A stretch of 64,000 nt of DNA. Origin: Mesorhizobium hawassense. Its GTDB lineage: Bacteria; Pseudomonadota; Alphaproteobacteria; Rhizobiales; Rhizobiaceae. The DNA lies in contig NZ_QMBP01000019.1 in the NCBI RefSeq assembly GCF_003289945.1, positions 62,001 through 126,000 on the forward strand, given 5' to 3'. Below are positions 35,817 through 43,485 of this stretch, piece by piece (position 1 is the first letter of the stretch; each line of letters begins with the position of its first letter). Position numbers and translations under genes: made by a program. Under the pieces are notes generated by a model. The model searched no databases and had not been told where the DNA came from. It saw nothing but the letters and a program-made list of their open reading frames with translations.

Positions 35817-36677
35817 TCACCGGTTGCGCATCACCACGCAGGCGCCGCCGACGCTTTGCAGCTTGTTGCAGATGCCGTTGGCCTCGCCGCGCGAGTCGGC
35901 GCCGATCCTGACCGCATAGATGCCGCGCCGGCCGATCGGCGTGCGCACCCGGCTGACCACCGGATCATGGCTGGCAAGCAGCGCCGGGAACCGGCCTCTG
36001 ACCCTCAGCCATTGTCCGATGGCGGCCGAGCGGCGGAAATTGCCGGCCACCTGGACACCCCATGGCTTGACGTTGATCGAGGCCATGGCGACGGTTTGCG
36101 ACATGATCACCGGCAGCCTGCGGCACGCCACCGCGAAGCTCATCTTCGGATCGAGCGGCCGGATGGTGCCGGCATAGGTCGTGTCGGAAAATTTGTCGAC
36201 GGGCTCGCCCATGATGTCGAAGACATAGCTTTCCGTCTCCATCGGCAGGAAGCCGCCGGAACTCAGCCACCTCGAGACCCGATTCTCGCCGGCATTGTAG
36301 GCGGCCGCCGCGAGGCCGAGATTGCCGTAGCCTGTCTTCATCTCGGCAAGATATTTCGCTGAGGCCGGGAGCGCCTGCTCGATGTCGAAGGAGTTGGCCA
36401 GGCCGCGCATCTTGGCGGTGCCCGGCATGAACTGCGCGATGCCTTCGGCGCCGACCGGGCTCACCGCGCTCGGATCAAAGCGGCTTTCCTTCCAGATCAG
36501 CCGGGCGAAGTAATCCTTGGGCAGGCCGTTCTTGCCGGCCTCGGTCTCGATCAGATCGCAGACGCGGCCGATCAGCCTTTTTGCGGCTGACTTCGACTGC
36601 GGCGGATCGGCCAGCGCCTGGCCGACCGGGATCAGCGCGCAAGCCAGGATCAATGCTGCCCTCAACGAGCGCTGCAT
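35817..36677 (-). CDS. Lytic murein transglycosylase (SLT domain)
   Basis: 286 residues. Signal peptide MQRSLRAALILACALIPVGQALA; SLT domain with LIWKESRFDPSAVSPVGAEGIAQFMPGTAK (catalytic Glu in the KES motif) and AAAAYNAGENRVSRWL. A C-terminal region with VKPWGVQVAGNF and GGACVVMRN follows, similar to SPOR-like extra parts of rhizobial SLT proteins (uncertain). Cleaves peptidoglycan between MurNAc and GlcNAc in the periplasm. Four bases downstream of ispG's stop. Confidence 0.88.
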   Translation of the reverse strand: MQRSLRAALILACALIPVGQALADPPQSKSAAKRLIGRVCDLIETEAGKNGLPKDYFARLIWKESRFDPSAVSPVGAEGIAQFMPGTAKMRGLANSFDIEQALPASAKYLAEMKTGYGNLGLAAAAYNAGENRVSRWLSSGGFLPMETESYVFDIMGEPVDKFSDTTYAGTIRPLDPKMSFAVACRRLPVIMSQTVAMASINVKPWGVQVAGNFRRSAAIGQWLRVRGRFPALLASHDPVVSRVRTPIGRRGIYAVRIGADSRGEANGICNKLQSVGGACVVMRNR

Positions 36678-36680
36678 CGG

Positions 36681-37946
36681 CTACTCGGCCGCGGCTTTGC
36701 CGTGTCCGTACCGCTGCTCGATATAGTCGGCGACCATTTTCTCGAAATCCTGCGCGATCGAGGGGCCGCGCAAAGTCGCCGCCTTCTTGCCGTCGATGAA
36801 GACGGGCGCCGTCGGCGTCTCGCCTGTGCCGGGCAGCGAAATGCCGATATCGGCATGCTTGGATTCGCCGGGGCCGTTGACGATACAGCCCATCACCGCG
36901 ACCTTGAGGTTCTCGACGCCGGGATATTTCTCGCGCCATACCGGCATGTTCTTGCGGATATCGGCCTGGATGCCCTGGGCGAGTTCCTGGAACACGGTGG
37001 ACGTCGTGCGGCCGCAGCCGGGACAGGCCGCGACGATCGGCACGAACTGGCGGAAGCCCATGGTCTGCAGGAGTTCCTGCGACACCTGCACCTCGCGCGT
37101 GCGGTCGCCATTCGGCTCCGGCGTCAGCGAGATGCGGATCGTGTCGCCGATGCCCTGCTGCAGGAGGATGCCCATGGCGGCGGACGAGGCGACGATGCCC
37201 TTGGTGCCCATGCCGGCTTCGGTTAGCCCGAGATGCAGCGCATGGTCGCAGCGCGTCGCGAGTTCGGTATAGACGGCGATCAGATCCTGCACGCCGCTGA
37301 CCTTGGCCGACAGGATGATCTTGTCGCGGCCAAGTCCGATCTCTTCCGCCATCTCGGCCGACAGGATGGCCGACTGCACGATCGCCTCGCGCGTGACTTC
37401 CTGCGCGGTAAGCGGCGAGCCCTGAGCCTGGTTCTGGTCCATCAGCCGGGTCAGCAACTCCTGGTCGAGCGATCCCCAGTTGACGCCAATGCGCACCGGC
37501 TTGTCATGCCTGATCGCCATCTCGACGATCGCCGCGAACTGGCGGTCCTTCTTGTCCTTGAAGCCCACATTGCCGGGATTGATGCGGTATTTCGCCAGCG
37601 CCTCGGCGCAAGCCGGATGATCGGCCAGAAGCTTGTGGCCGATATAATGGAAGTCGCCGACCAGCGGCACGTCGATGCCGAGCCGCAACAGCCGCTCATG
37701 GATGCGCGGCACCGCCGCGGCGCTCTCGTCGCGGTCGACGGTGATACGCACGATCTCGGAGCCGGCGCGATGCAGCGCCGCGACCTGGGCGACGGTCTGG
37801 TCGATGTCGGCGGTGTCGGTGTTGGTCATCGACTGCACGACCACCGGCGCGCCGCCACCGACCGAAACGCCGCCGACCGAAACGCCGACCGACGTGCGCC
37901 GCGGGAAGGGAGAGGAAAAATATCCGGTCATGCCGGCCGCCTTCAT
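36681..37946 (-). CDS. ispG: (E)-4-hydroxy-3-methylbut-2-enyl-diphosphate synthase
   Basis: 421 residues. TIM-barrel start RRTSVGVSVGGVSVGGGAPVVVQSMTNTDTADI, radical/FeS part with cysteines in ACPGCGRT and MGCIVNGPGESKHADIG that bind the 4Fe-4S cluster. Penultimate-step enzyme of the MEP isoprenoid pathway. ATG 37946 gives the family start; ATG follows no strong ribosome site but is the only in-frame choice. Confidence 0.95.
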   Translation of the reverse strand: MKAAGMTGYFSSPFPRRTSVGVSVGGVSVGGGAPVVVQSMTNTDTADIDQTVAQVAALHRAGSEIVRITVDRDESAAAVPRIHERLLRLGIDVPLVGDFHYIGHKLLADHPACAEALAKYRINPGNVGFKDKKDRQFAAIVEMAIRHDKPVRIGVNWGSLDQELLTRLMDQNQAQGSPLTAQEVTREAIVQSAILSAEMAEEIGLGRDKIILSAKVSGVQDLIAVYTELATRCDHALHLGLTEAGMGTKGIVASSAAMGILLQQGIGDTIRISLTPEPNGDRTREVQVSQELLQTMGFRQFVPIVAACPGCGRTTSTVFQELAQGIQADIRKNMPVWREKYPGVENLKVAVMGCIVNGPGESKHADIGISLPGTGETPTAPVFIDGKKAATLRGPSIAQDFEKMVADYIEQRYGHGKAAAE

Positions 37947-38184
37947 CTGAAAGTTCCGGGCATGAGGTGGCGGAGCAAAGATGGCTTGTCAATGGCAAGC
38001 GACGGCTATGTCCGCAAATCAGCCGTACTGATCGGCAAATGTGCGAACAATAATACCGTGTCGGGCCGCGAGATCAGCGCCCGAACTTTGCGATGATTTC
38101 AGTTAAAAGCACCAAGCCGGCGGCACACTTTGCCACCGGAGGTCTCACCGCGGCGGGTTGCGGTGATGGTGCCTGGAAGAGCTT

Positions 38185-38364
38185 TTAGTGCGTGGTCGGG
38201 CTTCCCTTCAGCTTTTCAATCTCGTCCTTGATTGCCAGCTTGCGTCGCTTGAGATTCACGATCTCGAGGTCGTCCACCGATGGATGGTTCATCGCGTCGG
38301 TGAGCTCGCGCTCGATGTCACCGTGTTTCCGCTGCAACTCATCAAGATGGGATGCAAGAGACAT
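38185..38364 (-). CDS. DUF465 (YdcH-like) small coiled protein
   Basis: 59 residues read directly: MSLASHLDELQRKHGDIERE then LTDAMNHPSVDDLEIVNLKR, ending KLKGSPTTH. Matches DUF465: two short antiparallel helices with HP.D. and LKR.KL. motifs. Function unknown. Forms a divergent pair with a second DUF465 gene at 38609. Confidence 0.88.
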   Translation of the reverse strand: MSLASHLDELQRKHGDIERELTDAMNHPSVDDLEIVNLKRRKLAIKDEIEKLKGSPTTH

Positions 38365-38608
38365 GATTGGTTCTCCCTTTCATGGTTTTCCTCGATTGCA
38401 GCCGTCGCGGGCGCCTCCACCGCAGGTTGCGACTGTGACGGCACGATGACACTTTGCCACCAACCGATCTCGATGTCGAATGCCACGTGGTAGCATTCCA
38501 CGACAAAGTGAAATGTGATAAGGGCTGCCCGCCGGTCACAGACAGACAAACCCGACCGGCCCCGCCCAGACAGCCCGATTGGGCGATGCATACGCTAAAC
38601 GGTTGATA

Positions 38609-38812
38609 ATGTCCGAACAGGAACAGGCTGAAATACGCCTCGAATATTCCCGGCTCAAACAGGAACACGCCGATTTCGACGCCGCCATCAACGCGATGAT
38701 CGCCACCGGCTGTGACCCGCTTCAGATCCAGCGCATGAAGAAGAAGAAGCTGATGCTGAAAGACCGGCTATCGGCGCTGGAAGACCGAATCATTCCAGAC
38801 ATCATCGCCTAG
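38609..38812 (+). CDS. DUF465 small protein, second copy
   Basis: 67 residues. MSEQEQAEIRLEYSRLKQEHADFDAAINAMIATGCDPLQIQRMKKKKLMLKDRLSALEDRI, the same helical-hairpin family as 38185, though the sequences differ. Divergent from it across 244 bases, so both may share control sites. Confidence 0.85.
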   Translation: MSEQEQAEIRLEYSRLKQEHADFDAAINAMIATGCDPLQIQRMKKKKLMLKDRLSALEDRIIPDIIA

Positions 38813-38837
38813 GCGGTCGCCTCACCGCCCTGCTCCA

Positions 38838-39638
38838 TCACGAGATCGACAGCAGCGCCGCGCGCTCGCGCAGTACGGTGAGCAGTTCGCCTGTCCGTTC
38901 CTCGGACGTGTCGATCGGCACCACCAGGCACATCGTCGCCTCGACCTTGCCGGGCGCCGAGAACACGGGCGCCGCGAGGCATTTGGTGTAGGCATCGACA
39001 AGGCCCGATGTGACGCAATAGCCGGTGACGCGGGCCTTTCCGATATCGTCGATGAAGTCGTCTAGCTCGATCTTGCGGCCGTCCGGCAGCACGAGATCGT
39101 CCTCTGTGACCATCGCTTCGATCCGGCCGCGGTCGAGGCCGGCAAGCAGCAGCCGTCCCGACGCAGTCCAGGGCAGCGGGATCTGCAGGCCGGTGGCCGA
39201 GCTGATGCGGAAAGGCCTGTTGCCGGGGCTCGAATGGACGATCGTATAGCGGCCGCTCTGCAGCATGCAGAGCTCCGACGTCTCGCCGGTTTCGCGCGAC
39301 AGCGTGTCGACCTCCTGGCGGCCGCGCCTGAGCAGGTCGTTGCCACGCATATAGGCCATTCCATAGAGATACAGCTTCTTGCCGAAATAGACGCGGTTGC
39401 CGTCGCCGGCCATTTCCAAGAGCCCGGCTTCGACCAGCTCGCGCACCAGCGTGTAGGTCGTCGAGCGCGGCGCATTCAGCCCCTTGGCCAACTCGCCGAT
39501 CCCGATCGCGCGCTGGTTGGCGTGCAGGAATTCCAGCATGTTCAAGACCCTGTTGAGGCCCTTTTCGCGCGAGCCCGCAGGACGCTCTTCACCCGCGCCC
39601 TCGCCCGGCCACCCGGTCTGCGTTTCACCATCTTGCAT
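38838..39638 (-). CDS. IclR-family transcriptional regulator
   Basis: 266 residues. HTH at about 25-90 (NRVLNMLEFLHANQRAIGIGELAKGLNAPRSTTYTLVRELVEAGLLEM) and the IclR effector domain (about 105-260) with GETSELCMLQSGRYTIVHSSPG and PLPWTASGRLLLAGL. Divergent from the ABC operon, whose promoter region holds palindromes at 39664 and 39683. Probably senses the transported substrate or a derived acid. Confidence 0.9.
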   Translation of the reverse strand: MQDGETQTGWPGEGAGEERPAGSREKGLNRVLNMLEFLHANQRAIGIGELAKGLNAPRSTTYTLVRELVEAGLLEMAGDGNRVYFGKKLYLYGMAYMRGNDLLRRGRQEVDTLSRETGETSELCMLQSGRYTIVHSSPGNRPFRISSATGLQIPLPWTASGRLLLAGLDRGRIEAMVTEDDLVLPDGRKIELDDFIDDIGKARVTGYCVTSGLVDAYTKCLAAPVFSAPGKVEATMCLVVPIDTSEERTGELLTVLRERAALLSIS

Positions 39639-39663
39639 TGTCGATTCCTGGTGTTAGTATCTG

Positions 39664-39698
39664 TCTTGTACAGGATACACACGTCTCTTGTAAGAGAC
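39664..39698. promoter_or_regulatory. Candidate IclR operator pair
   Basis: GTCTCTTGTAAGAGAC (39683-39698) is a perfect palindrome with 7-base arms; TCTTGTACAGGA (39664-39675) is a second, partial copy of the TCTTGTA half, 21 bases away. Both lie between the divergent IclR gene and the binding-protein gene. Confidence 0.65.
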
Positions 39699-39759
39699 AA
39701 TCGCTGTCGCGATGCGTGTTTCTGCTGCATTGGGGAACAAACCATCAAAGGAGGTCGCC

Positions 39760-40632
39760 GTGAACGACACATCCGGCAGACGTGATTTTCTGAAACTGGG
39801 AATGGCAGGGCTGGCCACCGCCGGCGCGCTCACCGCAATCAGCGCCGAGAAGGCGGCGGCGCAGGCCGCGTCGGACAGCGTGCTGCGCACCGCGCTCGAC
39901 CGCGGCAAGCTGATCGTCGGCACCGGCAGCACCAATGCGCCGTGGCATTTCGAGAACGATGCCGGCGAGCTGGTCGGCATGGACATCACCATGGGCCGCA
40001 TCCTCGCCAAGGGCCTTTTCGACGACCCGACCAAGGTCGAGTTCGTCCCCCAGGATCCGGCGCAGCGCATCCCGAACGTGACGACCAACAAGGTCGACAT
40101 CACCATCCAGTTCATGACCATGACGGCGCAGCGCTCGCAGCTGATCCACTTCTCGCGGCCCTACTACGTCGAAGGCGTCGCGCTGCTGACCCTGCCCGGT
40201 TCCGAGAACAAGACTTTCGACAAGTTGTTGGCGAACGGCGCCAATACCCGCATCTCCATCCTGCAGAATGTCGACGCCGAAAGCTCGGTGCATTTCGCCT
40301 TGCCGCAGGCGCAGGTGATGCAGATCGACACCCAGGCCAACGTCCTGCAGGCGCTGGAATCCAAGCGCGTCGACGCAGCCGCGGTCGACCTCTCCACCGT
40401 GCGCTGGCTCGCCTCGCGCAATCCCGACAAATATTTCGACGCCGGCAAGAGCTGGTATTCGATGCTCTACGGCGCGGCCGTCCGGCAGGGCGACCTAGAC
40501 TGGCTGACCTTCGTCAACCAGACCTTCACCATCGCCATGTTCGGCCATGAGACGGCGCTCTACGACGCCGCCTTCAAGGAATATTTCGGCCAGGAGCCGC
40601 CGCCGCGTCACCCGGGCTTCCCGGTCATCTGA
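39760..40632 (+). CDS. TAT-exported ABC substrate-binding protein (family 3, amino acid type)
   Basis: 290 residues from a GTG start at 39760, chosen because AAAGGAGGT lies seven bases upstream; the in-frame ATG at 39712 is not supported. N-terminus NDTSGRRDFLKLGMAGLAT is a twin-arginine signal. Mature domain has the SBP_bac_3 pattern (LIVGTGSTNAPWHFENDAGELVGMDITMGRIL, QFMTMTAQRSQLIHFSRPYY). Delivers an amino acid or amine to the permeases at 40808 and 41475. Palindromic repeat copy 3 follows its stop. Confidence 0.9.
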   Translation: MNDTSGRRDFLKLGMAGLATAGALTAISAEKAAAQAASDSVLRTALDRGKLIVGTGSTNAPWHFENDAGELVGMDITMGRILAKGLFDDPTKVEFVPQDPAQRIPNVTTNKVDITIQFMTMTAQRSQLIHFSRPYYVEGVALLTLPGSENKTFDKLLANGANTRISILQNVDAESSVHFALPQAQVMQIDTQANVLQALESKRVDAAAVDLSTVRWLASRNPDKYFDAGKSWYSMLYGAAVRQGDLDWLTFVNQTFTIAMFGHETALYDAAFKEYFGQEPPPRHPGFPVI

Positions 40633-40721
40633 CCAGGCATACGGCCAACCGGCGGAAGGGCGGGCAACGTTCTTCCGCCTGTTTTTCCTCGACACCGGCC
40701 ATGCGGATGACGAATCCTAGA

Positions 40722-40765
40722 GCAATTTCAGGAAAAGTGTGAAGCGGTTTTCCGTCCGAAATTGT
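40722..40765. repeat. Short palindromic repeat, copy 3 of 4, inside the ABC operon
   Basis: Same hairpin as at 2507, but outer arms are GCAATTTC and GAAATTG, a paired change from GCAATTCC/GGAATTGC that keeps the stem. It sits between the binding-protein gene and the first permease gene, where a REP-like hairpin could give higher binding-protein expression. Confidence 0.88.
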
Positions 40766-40807
40766 CAAACAAAGAGATCGTTCACCGCGGGCCATTGAGA
40801 CGGACGC

Positions 40808-41473
40808 ATGGGCTATACGCTCAATTTCAACCTGATCTGGCGGCATTTCGACAAGCTGTGGGGCGGCCTACTGCTCAGCCTCGAGCTCGCCGTGATCTCG
40901 ATCGCCATCGGCATCGTCATCGGCCTGGTGCTGGCGGTCTGGTACGTCTCGGCCGGACGCGTGGTGCGCGCCATCATCGCGGCCTATGTCGAATTCATCC
41001 GCAACGTGCCGCTGATCCTGCTGGTCTATCTGGTCTTCTACGGCCTGCCGACCGTCGTCGACCTCGCCTACAGCGCCCAGACCTCTTTCGTCGCGACGCT
41101 TGCACTCTACAGTGGTGCCTATCTGGTCGAAGTGTTCCGCTCCGGCCTCGAAGCCGTCCCCCGTGGCCAGCTAGATGCCGGCAAGGCGATCGGGCTGACG
41201 CCCTGGCAGCGGCTCATCCATGTGCGCCTGCCGACGATGATGCGCATCACGCTGCCGGCGCTGTCCAACACCTTCATCTCGCTGTTCAAGGACACCTCGG
41301 TGGCCTCCGTCATCTCGGTGCCGGAGCTGACCTATGGCGCGCAGTGGATCAACTTCAACACCTTCCGCATCGTCGAGGTCTATCTGGTGGTGACGGCGAT
41401 GTATCTCGTCACGGGCTATGCCCTGCTCTTCGCGCTGCGCCTTGTCGAGCGCTGGTACAGGACGGCGCGCTGA
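40808..41473 (+). CDS. Amino acid ABC transporter permease 1 (HisM/HisQ type)
   Basis: 221 residues, about five membrane segments. GLLLSLELAVISIAIGIVIGLVL start and the EAA loop LYSGAYLVEVFRSGLEAVPRGQLDAGKAIGLTPWQRLIHVRLPTMMR are typical of polar amino acid permeases. Forms a heterodimer with the gene at 41475. Confidence 0.93.
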   Translation: MGYTLNFNLIWRHFDKLWGGLLLSLELAVISIAIGIVIGLVLAVWYVSAGRVVRAIIAAYVEFIRNVPLILLVYLVFYGLPTVVDLAYSAQTSFVATLALYSGAYLVEVFRSGLEAVPRGQLDAGKAIGLTPWQRLIHVRLPTMMRITLPALSNTFISLFKDTSVASVISVPELTYGAQWINFNTFRIVEVYLVVTAMYLVTGYALLFALRLVERWYRTAR

Positions 41474-41474
41474 G

Positions 41475-42125
41475 ATGCTGGGTCAGATCGCTTACGCCCT
41501 GCCATTCCTCGCCCAAGGCTTCGCGCTTACACTCTGGGTGTCGCTTCTGGTCGTCGTGCTGTCGCTGATCGCCGGCGTCATCCTCGGCGTCGGCCTGGTC
41601 TATGGACCGACGCCGGTGCGCTGGGCGGTGCGTATCTTCTCGGACACCATCCGCGGCATCCCGATCCTGGTGCTGATCTTCTTCGTCTATTACGGCCTGC
41701 CGGCGGTCGGCATTCACCTGCAGTCCTTCTGGGCCGCCGTGCTGGCGCTCACTCTGTTCAAGACGGCGCAGGTCGTCGAATATCTGCGCGGCGCCGTCGC
41801 CTCCATTCCGAAGGGCCAGTCGGAAGCCGCGATGGCGATCGGCCTCACCTTCCGACAGCGCCTCGCCTACGTCATCTTCCCGCAGGCTTTCCGCCGCTTC
41901 CTGCCGCCCTGGATCAACGGCGTCACCGATGCCGTCAAGGGCAGCGCGCTGGTCTCGCTGCTCGGCATCACCGACCTTATGCAGGCGATCAACCAGGTGA
42001 TCGGCCGCACCTATGAGGCGATGCCGCTCTATATCCTCGGCGCCTTGATCTACTTCGCCGTCAACTATGCGCTTTCATACGCCAGCCGGCGGCTGGAACG
42101 GCGCTTCGCTTTCATTCGGGACTAA
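41475..42125 (+). CDS. Amino acid ABC transporter permease 2
   Basis: 216 residues. ATG 41475 begins one base after the stop of permease 1. Starts MLGQIAYALPFLAQGFALTLWVSLLVV; EAA loop VEYLRGAVASIPKGQSEAAMAIGLTFRQRLAYVIFPQAFRR. Pairs with permease 1 in the membrane channel. Confidence 0.93.
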   Translation: MLGQIAYALPFLAQGFALTLWVSLLVVVLSLIAGVILGVGLVYGPTPVRWAVRIFSDTIRGIPILVLIFFVYYGLPAVGIHLQSFWAAVLALTLFKTAQVVEYLRGAVASIPKGQSEAAMAIGLTFRQRLAYVIFPQAFRRFLPPWINGVTDAVKGSALVSLLGITDLMQAINQVIGRTYEAMPLYILGALIYFAVNYALSYASRRLERRFAFIRD

Positions 42126-42129
42126 CGCG

Positions 42130-42936
42130 ATGGCCAGTTCGAACAAACCTCCAGTGCTGCTCGACATTGCCGAGGTCTCGAAATCCTTCGGCGCCGTCAA
42201 CGTGCTGCGCTCGGTCAGCCTGACGGTGGACAAGGGCGAGGTCGTCACCATCATAGGCCCGTCCGGCAGCGGCAAGACCACGCTCCTGCGCTGCGTCAAC
42301 TTCCTTGAGAGCTATGACTCGGGCTCGATCCGTATCGATGGCAAGGAGGTCGGTTTTCGCCCCGGTCCTGCTCGCGACTCCGGCGCGCGCCAGCGGCGCA
42401 GCGAACGCGATTTGGCCTCAATGCGCGCCGAGACCGGCATGGTGTTCCAGGGCTTCAACCTGTTCCCGCATCTGACGGCGGCCGGCAACATCATGCTCGG
42501 CCTGACCAAGGTGCGCGGCAAGAGCAGCGCGGAAGCGCGCTCGATCGCCGAGCATTGGCTCGGCCGCGTCGGCCTCGGCCACAAGGCCGACAGCCTGCCC
42601 GCCGAATTGTCCGGCGGTCAGCAGCAGCGCGTCGGCATTGCCCGAGCCGTCGCCATGGAGCCGAAGATCCTGCTGCTCGACGAGATCACCTCGGCACTCG
42701 ACCCCGAGCTCGTCGGCGAGGTGCTGGCGGTGGTGCGCAGCCTTGCCGAAGACGGCATGACCATGGTGATGGTCACACACGAGATGGCCTTTGCCCGCGA
42801 TGCCTCGAGCCGCATCGTCTTCATGGCCGATGGCGGCGTCTCGGCGGTCGGCCCGCCGAAGGAGGTCCTTGCCGCGGAGACCACCAATGAGCGGCTGCGC
42901 GCCTTCCTGGCGCGCTTCCGCGCCTCGCATTTCTGA
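42130..42936 (+). CDS. Amino acid ABC transporter ATP-binding protein
   Basis: 268 residues. Walker A GPSGSGKTT at residues 43-51, Q-loop MVFQGFNLFPHLT, signature LSGGQQQR, Walker B ILLLDEITSALD and switch His in VMVTHEM. Energises uptake by the permeases. Contains a longer-than-usual insertion FRPGPARDSGARQRRSERDL after the first strands. Confidence 0.95.
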   Translation: MASSNKPPVLLDIAEVSKSFGAVNVLRSVSLTVDKGEVVTIIGPSGSGKTTLLRCVNFLESYDSGSIRIDGKEVGFRPGPARDSGARQRRSERDLASMRAETGMVFQGFNLFPHLTAAGNIMLGLTKVRGKSSAEARSIAEHWLGRVGLGHKADSLPAELSGGQQQRVGIARAVAMEPKILLLDEITSALDPELVGEVLAVVRSLAEDGMTMVMVTHEMAFARDASSRIVFMADGGVSAVGPPKEVLAAETTNERLRAFLARFRASHF

Positions 42937-42940
42937 CATC

Positions 42941-42989
42941 GGATGGCTTGAAGCCGTCCATTATCGACATCGGATGGCTGAAGCCATCC
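42941..42989. repeat. Two tandem hairpins between ATPase and RidA genes
   Basis: GGATGGCTTGAAGCCGTCC at 42941-42959 and GGATGGCTGAAGCCATCC at 42972-42989, near-identical stem-loops in direct repeat, 12 bases apart. No T-run follows, so they are not terminators. Likely processing or stability elements within the operon. Confidence 0.75.
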
Positions 42990-43005
42990 AGGGGAGCATT
43001 CTTCC

Positions 43006-43467
43006 ATGACGCCTTACACCCGGCTCGCCGAACTCGGCCTGACGCTGCCCGAGCCGCCGACGCCAATTGCCAATTTCGTTACCCATGCCGAAAGCGGCCG
43101 GCTGATCTTCCTTTCCGGCCAAGGCCCGCTGCGCGCCGACGGCACGCTGTGCACCGGCAAGGTTGGCGACGACGTGACCGTCGAGCAGGCCTATCAGCAT
43201 GCCCGCCTCACCGGCCTCAATCTGCTTGCCGTCATGCATGCGGCGGCAGGCGATCTCGGCCGCATCGTGCGCGTGGTAAAACTGCTCGGCTTCGTCAACG
43301 CGACGCCGACCTTCAGCGACCACCCAAAGGTGGTGAATGGCTGTTCGGACCTTTTCGCCGATGTCTTCGACAAGATCGGCGGCCATGCGCGCTCGGCGAT
43401 CGGCGTCGGCTCGCTGCCTGGCAACATCACCGTCGAAATCGAAGCGGTCGTCGAGATCGCCGCCTGA
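43006..43467 (+). CDS. RidA-family enamine/imine deaminase (long subgroup)
   Basis: 153 residues. LIFLSGQGPLRADGTLCTGKVGDDVTVEQAYQHARLTGLNLLAVM and C-terminal HARSAIGVGSLPGNITVEIEAVVEI; Arg129 in the ARSA motif aligns with Arg105 of E. coli RidA, which is needed for 2-aminoacrylate hydrolysis. The long N-terminal segment fits the YjgF-like_1 subgroup rather than plain RidA. Downstream is the PLP enzyme gene, whose product could release enamines/imines. Confidence 0.88.
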   Translation: MTPYTRLAELGLTLPEPPTPIANFVTHAESGRLIFLSGQGPLRADGTLCTGKVGDDVTVEQAYQHARLTGLNLLAVMHAAAGDLGRIVRVVKLLGFVNATPTFSDHPKVVNGCSDLFADVFDKIGGHARSAIGVGSLPGNITVEIEAVVEIAA

Positions 43468-43485
43468 CCCTAGGAGTTCACCCTC

